A stretch of DNA of 64,000 bases, taken from contig NZ_SZWE01000001.1 of assembly GCF_009669325.1 (NCBI RefSeq), positions 372,402 through 436,401 of the forward strand, written 5' to 3'. The notes under the pieces are model-generated. The model saw nothing but the letters and a program-made list of their open reading frames with translations, did not search any database and was not told the origin of the DNA. Below are positions 48,830 through 58,092 of the stretch, piece by piece. The position numbers were made by a program, and so were the translations under genes. Origin of the DNA: Roseovarius bejariae. GTDB taxonomy: Bacteria > Pseudomonadota > Alphaproteobacteria > Rhodobacterales > Rhodobacteraceae. Within the stretch, counting starts at the first letter, position 1. Each line of letters opens with the position of its first letter.

Positions 48830-49771
48830 TTAGCCGTTCAAGGCGTCTTTCGCCGCCACCACATCCCCCGGCGTGCCCACGTTGCGGCACGCCACGCTGC
48901 GATCGATCCGCCGGATCATCCCCGACAGGGCCTTGCCCGCGCCGATCTCCCAGGCCTCGGTGACACCCTGCGCGGCCATGTACAGCACCGATTCGCGCCA
49001 GCGGACCGATCCCGTGACCTGCTCCACCAGCAGCTTGCGGATCTCATCGGGGTCACTCACCGCCTCGGCGCGCACATTGGCCACCACCGGCACGGCGGGG
49101 GCCTTGATCTCGACCGCGGCCAAGGCTTCGGCCATCACGTCGGCCGCAGGCTGCATCAGCGCACAATGGAACGGCGCGCTCACGGGCAGAAGCATCGCGC
49201 GCTTGGCACCCTTCTCCTTGGCCAGATCCACGGCGCGTTCCACCGCGGCCTTGTGGCCCGACACCACAACCTGCCCCGGATCGTTGTCATTTGCCGCTTG
49301 GCAAACCTCGCCCTGCGCGGCCCCTTCGGCCACCTCGCGCACCGCCGCCAGATCAAGCCCCAAGATCGCCGCCATGGCCCCCTCGCCCACCGGCACGGCC
49401 TTTTGCATCGCCTCGCCGCGCGTCCGCAAAAGCCGCGCGCAATCGGCCACGCTCAAGGCGCCCGCCGCGGCCAAGGCCGAATATTCCCCAAGGCTGTGAC
49501 CCGCAACAAGGCTTGCCGCCTCGATGCTCACCCCCTCGGCCTCCAGCGCCCGCATCGCCGCCAATGAGGTCGCCATAAGCGCAGGCTGCGCATTCTGCGT
49601 CAGGGTCAGGGTCTCCTGCTCCCCGTCCCAGATCAACGACGACAGCTTTTCCCCCAAAGCCTCGTCCACCTCGTCGAAAACGGCGCGGGACGCCGGATAG
49701 GCCTCGGCCAGTTCCTTACCCATACCGATGGTCTGTGCCCCTTGCCCGGGAAATACGAATGCGCGGCTCAT
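48830..49771 (-). CDS. fabD: Malonyl-CoA:ACP transacylase
   Basis: 313 residues. Loads malonyl groups on ACP. The nucleophile is in VAGHSLGEYSALAAAG, the catalytic His in SAPFHCALMQPAAD, and FPGQGAQTIGMG is the family start. First gene of the fab cluster. Confidence 0.97.
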   Translation of the reverse strand: MSRAFVFPGQGAQTIGMGKELAEAYPASRAVFDEVDEALGEKLSSLIWDGEQETLTLTQNAQPALMATSLAAMRALEAEGVSIEAASLVAGHSLGEYSALAAAGALSVADCARLLRTRGEAMQKAVPVGEGAMAAILGLDLAAVREVAEGAAQGEVCQAANDNDPGQVVVSGHKAAVERAVDLAKEKGAKRAMLLPVSAPFHCALMQPAADVMAEALAAVEIKAPAVPVVANVRAEAVSDPDEIRKLLVEQVTGSVRWRESVLYMAAQGVTEAWEIGAGKALSGMIRRIDRSVACRNVGTPGDVVAAKDALNG

Positions 49772-49948
49772 TGGCGTCCCTCTTATCTATGGCTTTGCCC
49801 GTTTCATCCCGGATAGCGCGCCTCGCGGTCCGAGGCAACGGACAAACCCGGATCGGCATCCATGCACGCCACCTGTGCAGGCGGCGCCATTGTGTCCACG
49901 GCGCAGCGAACTACTCTGACATCAAATCAGATACTCAGGATCTCCTTC

Positions 49949-51154
49949 ATGGCTCTCGCAAATACCACAATCTCTTACGGGTCCGTTACCAAGACATTTC
50001 ACTGGCTTACGGCCCTGGGCATTCTGTTGGCCCTGCCGCTTGGCTATTTCGCCAACGATCTGGCCCATACGGTCCAAAACCCCGAGATCGCCACCACCGA
50101 GACACAGGTCGCCCGCGCGGCCCTCCTGTTTTCCCTGCACAAGACCATCGGCCTGACGGTGTTCTTCGTGGCCCTCGCCCGCATCCTCTGGGCCGTCACG
50201 CAACCCAAGCCCGGCTTGCTGAACGGCGATACCGTGCTGGAATCGCGCCTCGCCGAAGTGGTCCACTGGCTGCTTTACGGCTCGCTTGTCGCGGTGCCGC
50301 TCTCGGGCTGGATTCACCATGCCTCGACCACCGGGTTCGCGCCCATCTGGTGGCCTTTCGGCCAATCCCTGCCCTTCGTGCCCAAGGACGAGGGCGTGGC
50401 CCAGATCACCGGCACACTGCATTACCTGCTGCAATGGGTGCTGGTCGGCGCGCTGGTGCTGCATATCGCCGGCGCCCTCAAACACCACGTGATCGACCGC
50501 GACGCCACCCTGCGCCGCATGTTGCCGGGCCTCACCCCGGCCCAACCGACAGCCAAGCAACCCGGCCACGCCCTGCCGCTTCTGGGAGCGCTGGCGGTCT
50601 GGGCCATTGTTCTCGGCGGCGCCAACACCCTCGGCTGGTTCAAACTCGACGCCGCCCAAACCCCGGCAGAATCCCTCGCCGCCGTCGAAAGCGACTGGAC
50701 GGTGCAGGACGGCACGCTTGAAATCACCGTGGTCCAGATGGGCTCCGAGGTGACAGGCCGTTTCGCCGACTGGACCGCCGAGATCAGCTATGACGCGGCG
50801 TCCGCAAACCCCAAGGGCGACGTGACCGTCACCGTCGCCATCCCGTCCCTCACACTCGGCTCGGTCACCGATCAGGCCATGGGCGCCGAATACTTCAACG
50901 CCGAGGCCCACCCGACAGCCACCTTCACCGCCGAGATCGTGGATACAGAGGGCCACATCGCCCAAGGTACCCTGACCATCAAGGATCACTCCATGCCGGT
51001 TGAGATGCCCTTCGATCTGGCAATCGACGGCAACACCGCAGAAGCCTCGGGTGGCCTGAGCGTGGATCGCCGCGCCTTCGGCATCGGCGGTGAGGCCACC
51101 GATTCCCTTGGGGCCAGCGTCGACATCCGTTTTGACCTGACCGCCACAAGGTAA
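49949..51154 (+). CDS. Cytochrome b561-YceI fusion protein
   Basis: 401 residues. Residues 1-180 are a four-helix cytochrome b561 with heme-ligand His candidates in TKTFHWLTALGI, SLHKTIGLTVF, VHWLLYG and VLHIAGALKHH. After a further membrane segment (LLGALAVWAIVLGGANTLGW) residues from about 225 form a YceI lipocalin-like domain (MGAEYFNAEAHPTATFTAEI). YceI proteins bind isoprenoid lipids such as quinone, so the fusion may pass electrons to or from a bound quinone outside the inner membrane (inference). ATG 49949 has AGGA before it. Confidence 0.9.
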   Translation: MALANTTISYGSVTKTFHWLTALGILLALPLGYFANDLAHTVQNPEIATTETQVARAALLFSLHKTIGLTVFFVALARILWAVTQPKPGLLNGDTVLESRLAEVVHWLLYGSLVAVPLSGWIHHASTTGFAPIWWPFGQSLPFVPKDEGVAQITGTLHYLLQWVLVGALVLHIAGALKHHVIDRDATLRRMLPGLTPAQPTAKQPGHALPLLGALAVWAIVLGGANTLGWFKLDAAQTPAESLAAVESDWTVQDGTLEITVVQMGSEVTGRFADWTAEISYDAASANPKGDVTVTVAIPSLTLGSVTDQAMGAEYFNAEAHPTATFTAEIVDTEGHIAQGTLTIKDHSMPVEMPFDLAIDGNTAEASGGLSVDRRAFGIGGEATDSLGASVDIRFDLTATR

Positions 51155-51183
51155 CCACGGGTCACACCGTCTGATATGCCAAC

Positions 51184-51211
51184 AAAAAAGGGCCTGCCAA
51201 TCGGCAGGCCC
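51184..51211 (-). terminator. Terminator of yceI
   Basis: A perfect nine-pair stem GGGCCTGCC/GGCAGGCCC with loop of four; on the minus strand it is followed by TTTTTT. It lies between the converging b561-YceI and yceI genes. Confidence 0.88.
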
Positions 51212-51233
51212 TCATCATTCCGCGAATTTGGAT

Positions 51234-51812
51234 TTACTCGGCCTTCATCGCCTCGATCGAGATCATCACTTCGACCTCGTCACTGATCGCCGGGGCAAAC
51301 TTGCCAAGCCCGAATTCCGAGCGCATCAAAGTGGTGGAGGCATCGAACCCGGCCCAGTCCTTGTTTTGCATCGGATGCGAGGCCGCCTTGTTCAGCTTGG
51401 CATCCAGAACGACCGATTGGGTGGTCTCGTTGATCGTGAGATCGCCGGTAATTTCGGCGGTGTCCTCGCCGGTCACTTCGATGCCGGTCGAGGTAAAGGT
51501 GATCATGTCGCCTTCGCTCGCGCCAAAGAAATCATCCGACATGAAATGCCCGAACCGCTTTTCCCAGCCGGTCAGCATCGACATGGTCGGCATCGAGACC
51601 GAAACCGATGAGGCCGCCGGGTCTTCCTGATCGAACATGATCTCGCCTTCGAACCCCGAGAACATGCCATAGGTGGTGGAATACCCAAGGTGGTTGTAGG
51701 AAAAGACAACCTGGCTGTGGCTTGAATCCAATACATATTTTTCCGCTTCAGCCATGGCGCCGGTTGCGGACAGGGTCAGGGCCGCCGCTGTGGCGAGAAC
51801 TGCGTTTTTCAT
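51234..51812 (-). CDS. YceI family periplasmic protein
   Basis: 192 residues. The signal peptide KNAVLATAAALTLSATGAMA precedes a complete YceI domain (YVLDSSHSQVVFSYNHLGYS, FGHFMSDDFFGASEGDMITF). Probably binds a polyprenoid lipid in the periplasm. ATG 51812 follows AGGAGG; the frame is open far upstream, but that part lacks any family match. It converges on the b561-YceI fusion. Confidence 0.92.
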   Translation of the reverse strand: MKNAVLATAAALTLSATGAMAEAEKYVLDSSHSQVVFSYNHLGYSTTYGMFSGFEGEIMFDQEDPAASSVSVSMPTMSMLTGWEKRFGHFMSDDFFGASEGDMITFTSTGIEVTGEDTAEITGDLTINETTQSVVLDAKLNKAASHPMQNKDWAGFDASTTLMRSEFGLGKFAPAISDEVEVMISIEAMKAE

Positions 51813-51951
51813 CGAATATGCCTCCTGGCTTTTGAAAAATTCAGTCTCTGAAAATGGCGCAAGCGCAGGATTGAGCAAGTCCCCAAGGTCAAACAATGTC
51901 TGTTGATTTGCGAACAGGTCGGGCGCGGCAATCCGCCGACCTTGCCGATGA

Positions 51952-52434
51952 TCAGGCCGCTTGCGGAAAGACCTCGCGCAGCTTCTGTTCGGTCTCGGCG
52001 TCGGAGACCGGAATCGACAGAACCTGTTCACCCTCAGCGTCAAAGGCCGTCAAGGCATTTCCTTGCAACGAGACGTTCGAAAGCTTGTCCAACCCATAGA
52101 CCCCCTTCAGTCGAAGCGCCCCGCAGTCATCTTTCGAGACCACGCGCAATTGACGGTTCACCGGGTCCACATGCACTTCGGGAAGGTCATCTTCGGTGTC
52201 CAGCGAACTCATCATCACCAAGCCGAACCCAAGCATGGCAAGCGAGACGAAAAGCTTGATCAACTGCATCGCAGCATCCCCCGCCGGAACCGCCCACATG
52301 CCCATGGCCGCCAGCAAGAGGGCCGTGCCGGCGCTCATCTTGATCGCGCGTTTCACTGCACATCGCGCTGGCTTTCCATCGCGTTCAAGCCGATCTTGAG
52401 TATAGCTGTTCAGGTTGTCCGGCAAAGCGACCAT
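51952..52434 (-). CDS. Membrane protein of unknown function
   Basis: 160 residues. Two hydrophobic segments near residues 34-52 and 56-76 (LIKLFVSLAMLGFGLVMMSS), then a soluble C-terminal domain of about 80 residues (VNRQLRVVSKDDCGALRL). I do not recognise a family. It lies on the same strand upstream of yceI, separated by about 140 bases. Confidence 0.7.
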   Translation of the reverse strand: MVALPDNLNSYTQDRLERDGKPARCAVKRAIKMSAGTALLLAAMGMWAVPAGDAAMQLIKLFVSLAMLGFGLVMMSSLDTEDDLPEVHVDPVNRQLRVVSKDDCGALRLKGVYGLDKLSNVSLQGNALTAFDAEGEQVLSIPVSDAETEQKLREVFPQAA

Positions 52435-52620
52435 TCTGGCCTCCCCTCGTCCTCAGGATTTCGTGTCGTCTCAGGCCACCCTGATTTCGAAACGCGACAA
52501 GAATGGGGCACAGCCAAGGCAAATTTTCGCCCGGGCCTCCCCCCTTGCGCCGCGCCCCGATCCATCGTAAGGACACGCTTCCTTTCGCAGTTTGTCATGA
52601 ACCGCGCAGTCTCTCGTGGA

Positions 52621-52646
52621 CGGGTCGCGAAAGGATGCAAGACCCG
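52621..52646 (+). ncRNA. Possible S6:S18 leader hairpin of rpsF
   Basis: CGGGTC and GACCCG form a perfect six-pair stem with a 14-base loop, 36 bases before the rpsF ATG. Many bacteria use a hairpin here that binds the S6:S18 pair for feedback. The match to that motif is not verified. Confidence 0.3.
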
Positions 52647-52681
52647 CCTTTGAAATGCGCCCAGATAGAAGTGGAGATAAC

Positions 52682-53035
52682 ATGCCGCTCTACGAGCATG
52701 TTTTTATTTCGCGTCAGGACTTGTCCAACGCGCAAGCTGAAGGCCTCATCGAACATTTTGGCACCGTGCTGTCCGACAACGGCGGCAAACTCGTGGATAG
52801 CGAGTACTGGGGCGTCAAGACCATGGCCTACAAGATCAACAAGAACCGCAAGGGCCACTATGCCTTCCTGCGTACCGATGCCCCCGCGGCGGCCGTCCAG
52901 GAAATGGAACGCCTGATGCGCCTGCACGACGACGTGATGCGCGTCATGACCATCAAGGTCGACGAGCACGAGGAAGGCCCCTCGGTCCAGATGCAGAAAA
53001 AAGACGACCGTGGCGACCGCCGCGAACGTCGTTGA
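52682..53035 (+). CDS. rpsF: 30S ribosomal protein bS6
   Basis: 117 residues. MPLYEHVFISRQDLSNAQ and YWGVKTMAYKINKNRKGHY are diagnostic. The C-terminus is charged (KKDDRGDRRERR). ATG 52682 follows GGAGATAAC; the longer upstream frame is not family-like. First of the rpsF-rpsR-rplI operon. Confidence 0.98.
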   Translation: MPLYEHVFISRQDLSNAQAEGLIEHFGTVLSDNGGKLVDSEYWGVKTMAYKINKNRKGHYAFLRTDAPAAAVQEMERLMRLHDDVMRVMTIKVDEHEEGPSVQMQKKDDRGDRRERR

Positions 53036-53063
53036 TCATCGCTTGAAGAAAGGACACTAACCC

Positions 53064-53291
53064 ATGGCTGCAAAACCGTTTTTCCGCCGCCGCAAGGTCT
53101 GCCCCTTCTCGGGCGACAATGCACCCAAGATCGACTACAAGGACACCAAGCTGCTGCAACGCTACATCAGCGAACGCGGCAAGATCGTGCCCTCGCGCAT
53201 CACCGCCGTCTCGGCCAAGAAGCAGCGTGAACTGTCCCGCGCCATCAAGCGCGCGCGCTTCCTCGCCCTGCTGCCCTACGCCGTGAAGTAA
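53064..53291 (+). CDS. rpsR: 30S ribosomal protein bS18
   Basis: 75 residues. [12 protein letters not shown] and [19 protein letters not shown] are family signatures. It lies 28 bases after rpsF and 12 before rplI, with good ribosome sites. Confidence 0.98.
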   Translation: MAAKPFFRRRKVCPFSGDNAPKIDYKDTKLLQRYISERGKIVPSRITAVSAKKQRELSRAIKRARFLALLPYAVK

Positions 53292-53303
53292 GGAGAGAGC
53301 ATC

Positions 53304-53939
53304 ATGCAAGTTATCCTTCTCGAACGCGTGGCCAAACTGGGCCAGATGGGCGACGTCGTCGACGTCAAGCCCGGCTTCGCGCGCAACTTCCTGCTGCCGC
53401 AAGGCAAGGCCCTTTCGGCCTCCGAGCAGAACATCGCAGACTTCGAGGCCCGCAAGGCGCAACTCGAAGCCCGCAACCTCGAAACCAAGAAAGAGGCCGA
53501 AGCACTGGCCGCGAAAATCGACGGTCAACAGTTCGTCGTGATTCGTCAGGCGTCCGATGGCGGCAGCCTCTACGGCTCGGTCTCCACCCGTGACGCCGCC
53601 GCCGTGGCCAAAGAGGAAGGCGTGACCGTTGACCGCAAGCAGGTCATCATTCGCCAGCCGATCAAAACCCTTGGCCTGCACGAAGTCGAGGTGCACCTGC
53701 ACCCCGAAGTCGAAGCCGTGATCACCCTCAACGTCGCCCGTTCGCCCGAAGAGGCCGAGCTGCAAGCGACCGGCAAGACCATTCAGGACGCCGCCGCCGA
53801 AGCCGAAGCCGCCGCCGATTACGAGATCGCGGAACTCTTCGACGATATCGGCTCGGCCGCGTCCGAAGATGAAGACCTTGCCGAAACCGTCGAGGAAGTG
53901 CTTCCCGAAGACGCCGAAGGTCAAAAAGACGAAGGCTGA
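53304..53939 (+). CDS. rplI: 50S ribosomal protein bL9
   Basis: 211 residues. [20 protein letters not shown] is the bL9 start and [16 protein letters not shown] its second domain. It is longer than the usual 150 residues because of an acidic tail from about residue 150 (Glu, Asp and Ala rich), a form seen in alphaproteobacteria. Confidence 0.97.
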   Translation: MQVILLERVAKLGQMGDVVDVKPGFARNFLLPQGKALSASEQNIADFEARKAQLEARNLETKKEAEALAAKIDGQQFVVIRQASDGGSLYGSVSTRDAAAVAKEEGVTVDRKQVIIRQPIKTLGLHEVEVHLHPEVEAVITLNVARSPEEAELQATGKTIQDAAAEAEAAADYEIAELFDDIGSAASEDEDLAETVEEVLPEDAEGQKDEG

Positions 53940-53957
53940 TAGCCTCCAAAATGTCAC

Positions 53958-53996
53958 AAAAAAGGGCCACGCATGTCGTTTGTGTGGCCCTTTTTT
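53958..53996 (+). terminator. Intrinsic terminator of rpsF-rpsR-rplI
   Basis: Perfect 13-pair arms AAAAAAGGGCCAC and GTGGCCCTTTTTT around a 13-base loop. Confidence 0.92.
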
Positions 53997-54107
53997 CATG
54001 CCAAGCTTCATCTCGACAGGGAAACGGGCCACGTGCTAACGTCTTGTATCGGCTGATGCCGTAACATGTCGTACCAGTAACAACGCTCAAGGAAAGCAAG
54101 GGTAAAT

Positions 54108-54458
54108 ATGAAGACAATTGATAAGGCCATTGGCTCTCGCATTCGGATGTATCGCAAAGCCCTCGGGCTCAGCCAATCAGATCTTGCCAGAGAACTCGGC
54201 ATTACTTTCCAACAGGTTCAAAAATACGAAAGCGGTGCAAACCGCGTGGCCGCCTCGCGGCTTTGGAGTATCGCAGACGCGCTTGGCGTGTCGGTACTGT
54301 CGCTGTTTCAGGATGTGGCGCAAACCGATGGTGAAACACCCGGAACGCCACTGGAACTTCTCGATCTCTACACGGGCTTGTCCGTCAACAAACAGATGGA
54401 ATTGATCAGTTTCGCCCGCCAGCTTTCACAAAAAACCGCGGCAAGCTTGTCAGCATAG
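54108..54458 (+). CDS. XRE-family helix-turn-helix regulator
   Basis: 116 residues. The HTH_3 domain spans about residues 9-65 (RKALGLSQSDLARELGITFQ, QVQKYESGANRVAASRLWSI). The short C-terminal part has no ligand domain I recognise. It lies 18 bases upstream of the LuxR gene on the same strand and may be part of the quorum-sensing circuit. RBS AAGGAAAGCAAGGG precedes ATG 54108. Confidence 0.88.
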   Translation: MKTIDKAIGSRIRMYRKALGLSQSDLARELGITFQQVQKYESGANRVAASRLWSIADALGVSVLSLFQDVAQTDGETPGTPLELLDLYTGLSVNKQMELISFARQLSQKTAASLSA

Positions 54459-54476
54459 GAGTCAAAACACCCGCCG

Positions 54477-55190
54477 ATGAACAAGCCCATACACCTCATC
54501 GACATCGCAAGTACGCCAGCGGCAGAGCGCGATTATGTCGGCCATCTTCGCATGCTTTGCGACGAGCTGGGTGTTGAGCACGCGACCTATTTTTCGGCCA
54601 ATCCCGTTTCGGGCACCATGTATGGTTTCACGACCTACCCCGACGAGTGGAAGGCGCATTATGTCTCCGAAGGCCTTCAGACATATGACCCGACACTCCA
54701 TTCGGCGGCGCGCTCCATCGCGCCTGTCGATTGGAAGAGGTTGCAACGTGACGATGATTTTGGGCGCGTTTTTCATGATGCACATGATTTCGGCCTTCCC
54801 GATCAGGGCGTGACCGTTCCGATCCGGGGCTTGTTTGGCGAAACCGGCCTGCTGTGTGCCTGTGCCACCATGGCCCCGAGGGAATGGGGCATGTTGCGGC
54901 GTGAAATCACCGGCAACCTGCTCAGCAACGCGGTGCATTTGCATGACACGGTGATGAACTCCGATCCGCTGCTCAAGGCGCTGCGCCAACCCAACCTGTC
55001 CAGCCGCGAGGTTGAAATCCTGCAATGGGTGGCCGCCGGCAAATCCCAGCAGGATATCGGTGACATCCTCTCGATTTCGCCCCGCACGGTTGAGGTCCAC
55101 CTGCGCTCCGCCCGCGAGAAGCTCTGCACCATATCCACACCACAGGCCGTCGGCCGCGCCGTCAGCCTCGGACTGATACAACCGGGGTGA
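54477..55190 (+). CDS. luxR: LuxR-family quorum-sensing regulator
   Basis: 237 residues. The autoinducer domain keeps the canonical pocket residues Trp58, Tyr62, Asp71 and Trp86 (TraR 57, 61, 70 and 85), so it should bind an acyl-homoserine lactone. The C-terminal GerE helix-turn-helix is LSSREVEILQWVAAGKSQQD and ISPRTVEVHLRSAREKL. The nearest AGGAG is about 15 bases upstream, a loose ribosome site, so translation may be coupled to the XRE gene. luxI follows after 129 bases. Confidence 0.95.
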   Translation: MNKPIHLIDIASTPAAERDYVGHLRMLCDELGVEHATYFSANPVSGTMYGFTTYPDEWKAHYVSEGLQTYDPTLHSAARSIAPVDWKRLQRDDDFGRVFHDAHDFGLPDQGVTVPIRGLFGETGLLCACATMAPREWGMLRREITGNLLSNAVHLHDTVMNSDPLLKALRQPNLSSREVEILQWVAAGKSQQDIGDILSISPRTVEVHLRSAREKLCTISTPQAVGRAVSLGLIQPG

Positions 55191-55213
55191 TATCAGGCTC
55201 AGGATGATCTCGC

Positions 55214-55231
55214 GCGGCATTTTACTGCCGC
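55214..55231. promoter_or_regulatory. 18-bp dyad in the luxR-luxI gap
   Basis: GCGGCA-ttttac-TGCCGC, perfect arms, 24 bases after luxR and about 90 before luxI. The size suits a lux-type box, but the sequence is not a classical one, and a luxR terminator without T-run is the alternative. Confidence 0.3.
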
Positions 55232-55319
55232 CCACTCCGAGTACGGGATTTCCCTAATACCCAGCCCGCCGCAGGCTGTTATCCTCGCTGCCATCAACAC
55301 GCAGCCGAGGAAGCAAACA

Positions 55320-56120
55320 ATGATCTTAGTCATCGACGCGCTGAACCGACATCGGTTTGGCACTATCCTGGACGATATGTACAAATTGCGCGCGCGGGTT
55401 TTCAAAGACCGTATGGGGTGGGATGTCACCGTACGCAACGGGCGCGAAATCGACTTGTTCGATGATCTTGACCCCGCCTATCTCGTAGCCCTGGACGACG
55501 ACTATCAGGTCGTCGGCTGTAACCGCATGTTGCAGACCACTGGCCCACACATGCTTGCCGATGTGTTTCAGGACATCCTGTGCGGCGAACCGCCCTTGCG
55601 GAGTGCCACGGTCTGGGAAAACACCCGCTTTTGCATCGACACCGACCGCATCAAGCGCAAAAGCAACGGGCGCACCGTGTCTTATACCGCCTGCGAACTG
55701 ATGGCCGGGATCGCCGAGTATGCCTACGAGTCGGGCATCTCGGATGTCATCTCGGTCGTGGACCCGGCCATGGACCGTATCCTCAAGCGCAGCGACAATG
55801 CCCCCTGCGACTACATCGGCCAAACCGTGCAGATGGGGAAAACCAAGGCCCTCGCCGCCCTCAGTGACATCACCGAGGAACGCATCAACCGCATTCGCGC
55901 CTTCGCGGGGATCACCGGCGATATCTTCGTGGACGAGGATACCGTGGCCGATGCTCTCGCCACCGCAGACGATGCCACGACCGAGCTCACGCCAGACCTG
56001 CGCGACTATTGCGATCAGCAGATTTCAAGCGCCCGCACAGACAGCGAGAAAGCCGCGGCGCTTGCCCTGCAACGCACATTGAAAACGGCCTTCCGTACGA
56101 CATCCGGTTGCGACGCCTGA
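55320..56120 (+). CDS. luxI: Acyl-homoserine-lactone synthase
   Basis: 266 residues. All ten-odd invariant positions of LuxI are present at canonical numbering: Arg24, Phe28, Trp34, Asp45, Asp48, Arg69, Glu100 and Arg103 (LRARVFKDRMGW, VWENTRFCID). It makes the signal from SAM and acyl-ACP. It is longer than most family members because of a C-terminal extension of about 60 residues rich in Asp, Thr and Ala (from about residue 205), whose role is unknown. RBS GAGGAAG precedes the ATG. Confidence 0.95.
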   Translation: MILVIDALNRHRFGTILDDMYKLRARVFKDRMGWDVTVRNGREIDLFDDLDPAYLVALDDDYQVVGCNRMLQTTGPHMLADVFQDILCGEPPLRSATVWENTRFCIDTDRIKRKSNGRTVSYTACELMAGIAEYAYESGISDVISVVDPAMDRILKRSDNAPCDYIGQTVQMGKTKALAALSDITEERINRIRAFAGITGDIFVDEDTVADALATADDATTELTPDLRDYCDQQISSARTDSEKAAALALQRTLKTAFRTTSGCDA

Positions 56121-56151
56121 TCTGATCCCCAACACCACTCACGCAAAAACA

Positions 56152-56178
56152 AAAGGGCCGCCTCCGGGGCGGCCCTTT
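56152..56178. terminator. Bidirectional terminator between luxI and tig
   Basis: AAAGGGCCGCC and GGCGGCCCTTT pair perfectly over 11 bases with loop of five. A- and T-tracts on both sides allow use by both converging genes. Confidence 0.88.
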
Positions 56179-56203
56179 CCTTATCTCTCAAGCGTCCGGA
56201 CGC

Positions 56204-57535
56204 TCATTCGTCGTCCAACGCCTCGATGGCTTTCTCAAGGTCGTCCTTCGAGACCTCTTTCTCGCTCACCTCGGCCAGCTCGGCGACATAGTCGATAACC
56301 TTGTCCTCGAAGATCGGCGCGCGCAGCTGCTGACGCATCTGCGGGTTGTTCTGCACGAACTCGAAGAACTGACGTTCCTGACCGGGGTACTGGCGCGCCT
56401 GCTCCATGACCGCCTGGGTCATTTCCGCATCGGTCACCTCGACCTCGGCCTTCTGACCAAGCTCGGCCAGCAACAGGCCCAGGCGCACGCGGCGCTCGGC
56501 CAGCGTGTTGTGCTCCTCGGTCGGCTCGATCTCGGGGTGATCGTGGCCTTCCACGTCGGGGTTTTCATCGTGCCACATCTGGTGGGCAATCTGCTTGGCC
56601 TCGGCCTCCACCATGCTCGGCGGCAGGTCGAACGACACCATCTTGTCCAGCTCGTCCAGCATGCCGCGCTTCATCACCGCACGGGCGGCACCGGCATACT
56701 CGGATTCCAGACGCTCGCGGATCTGACCCTTCAGGTCGTCAAGGCTTTCGGCGCCATACTTGGTGGCCAGCTCGTCGTTGACCTCGGCGGCGACGGGCTC
56801 TTTCACTTCCTTGACGGTGCATTCGAACACTGCGTCTTTCCCGGCCAGATGCTCGGCCCCGTATTCCTCGGGGAAGGTCACCTTGACCTCTTTTTCCTCG
56901 CCGACCTTCACACCGACAAGCTGCTCCTCGAACCCGGGGATGAAGCTGTTGGAGCCCAGCGTGAGGGGGTAATCCTCGGCGGACCCACCTTCAAAGGCTT
57001 CGCCGTCGACCTTGCCGACAAAGTCGATCACGACCTGATCGCCGTCTTTCGACTTGGTGCCTTTCTTGCGGTCCTTGAAGTCCTGCGCGCTCTCGGCCAG
57101 GTTGCCAAGCGCCTCGTCGACAGCCGCATCATCGGCTTTCACGACCAGTTTTTCCAGCTTCAGCGACTTGAGGTCCACCTCGGGGATCTCGGGCAGCGCT
57201 TCATAGGTCATCTCGACCTCGACATCGTCGCCCTCTTGCCAATTCTCATTGGTCATCTTCACGGCCGGTTCCGCCGCCGGGCGTTCGCCCTTTTCCTCGA
57301 AATGGGCCGACATGGCGCCATCCACGGCTTCCTGCATGGCCTCGCCCAGAACACGGGGGCCGAACTGCTTTTTCAAAAGCGGCAGCGGCACCTTGCCCTT
57401 GCGGAAGCCCTTCATTTCGATGTCAGGCTGCGCTTCTTTCAGCTTGGCCATCACCTTGTCGTCAAGCTCCTGCGCGGTCAGAAGCATTTTATATCCGCGT
57501 TTCAGCCCTTCGTTCAGGGTCTCGGTGACCTGCAT
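56204..57535 (-). CDS. tig: Trigger factor
   Basis: 443 residues. Ribosome-bound chaperone and prolyl isomerase. The N-terminal domain ribosome-docking motif is [19 protein letters not shown]; the FKBP-type domain has [20 protein letters not shown] and [18 protein letters not shown]; a helical C-terminal domain follows. Confidence 0.98.
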   Translation of the reverse strand: MQVTETLNEGLKRGYKMLLTAQELDDKVMAKLKEAQPDIEMKGFRKGKVPLPLLKKQFGPRVLGEAMQEAVDGAMSAHFEEKGERPAAEPAVKMTNENWQEGDDVEVEMTYEALPEIPEVDLKSLKLEKLVVKADDAAVDEALGNLAESAQDFKDRKKGTKSKDGDQVVIDFVGKVDGEAFEGGSAEDYPLTLGSNSFIPGFEEQLVGVKVGEEKEVKVTFPEEYGAEHLAGKDAVFECTVKEVKEPVAAEVNDELATKYGAESLDDLKGQIRERLESEYAGAARAVMKRGMLDELDKMVSFDLPPSMVEAEAKQIAHQMWHDENPDVEGHDHPEIEPTEEHNTLAERRVRLGLLLAELGQKAEVEVTDAEMTQAVMEQARQYPGQERQFFEFVQNNPQMRQQLRAPIFEDKVIDYVAELAEVSEKEVSKDDLEKAIEALDDE

Positions 57536-57818
57536 TGTCGTCCTCTCATATGCATCGGGCCGCGGAGGCGTCCGCGGCGGTCAAAATCAGGGGTCCTTCT
57601 AGGGATCACACGGCAGGGGCGCAAGCAGAGTCTTGGGGCACAGCACAAAGCCGCGCCATCGGCGGGCCGCGGCGCGGCGACCCAACCTATGAGCTATGGC
57701 ACTTTATCCCAGTAACTGGCGCGCGACTTTACAGCCAAGCACCCAAACCAAGGAATAACAACAACACGATCCCCGCCACCGATTGGCCCCCCGAAACCGC
57801 ATCCAATCACGCCGGGGC

Positions 57819-57868
57819 TTCGTACAGAAAGCAAACGTACGAAACGCCCGTACAAAACGTACGAAACC
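57819..57868. repeat. CGTACG-rich repeat (copy B)
   Basis: Positions 57836-57864 match 44063-44091 at 27 of 29 bases. The wider cluster and its inverted arms are not preserved here. Confidence 0.65.
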
Positions 57869-57907
57869 CACCGCGCGCCCTGTTAATTCCGGGGGTGTCG
57901 GGAAAAA

Positions 57908-57944
57908 ATACCGACGTCATACCGACGTGATACCGCCGCAGTAC
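57908..57944 (+). repeat. Array of three 11-bp units ending in GTAC (copy 2)
   Basis: Units ATACCGACGTC, ATACCGACGTG, ATACCGCCGCA, then GTAC: the same 37-base architecture as 10138-10174 on the minus strand, with the unit order changed. Confidence 0.7.
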
Positions 57945-58092
57945 AGACAGGGGTTTTCGTTGTTAACCAAGGGGTTGAGGGGGATTCGGGTGGGGGATTA
58001 ACAAACCCGCCCCCACTCTCGATATTCCTTGCGAAACGCCTGCCGCTTGTCACTGTTTGGGACGGTTGCTCAGCGTTTCTTCGAAACGCTGT

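Larger units (their letters stand above)
57536..58092. other. Repeat-rich gene-free stretch between tig and tRNA-Leu
   Basis: 557 bases without a credible gene. It should hold the tig promoter in its left third, then CGTACG repeats (57819-57868), an array of 11-bp units (57908-57944), a G-rich stretch and a hairpin downstream of the tRNA (58071-58091, CAGCGTTTC-ttc-GAAACGCTG). Confidence 0.6.

Noticed and set aside
57908..57944. Short tandem repeat considered as a CRISPR
   Set aside because: The units are 11 bases, only three in number and without unique spacers, and no cas genes are near.
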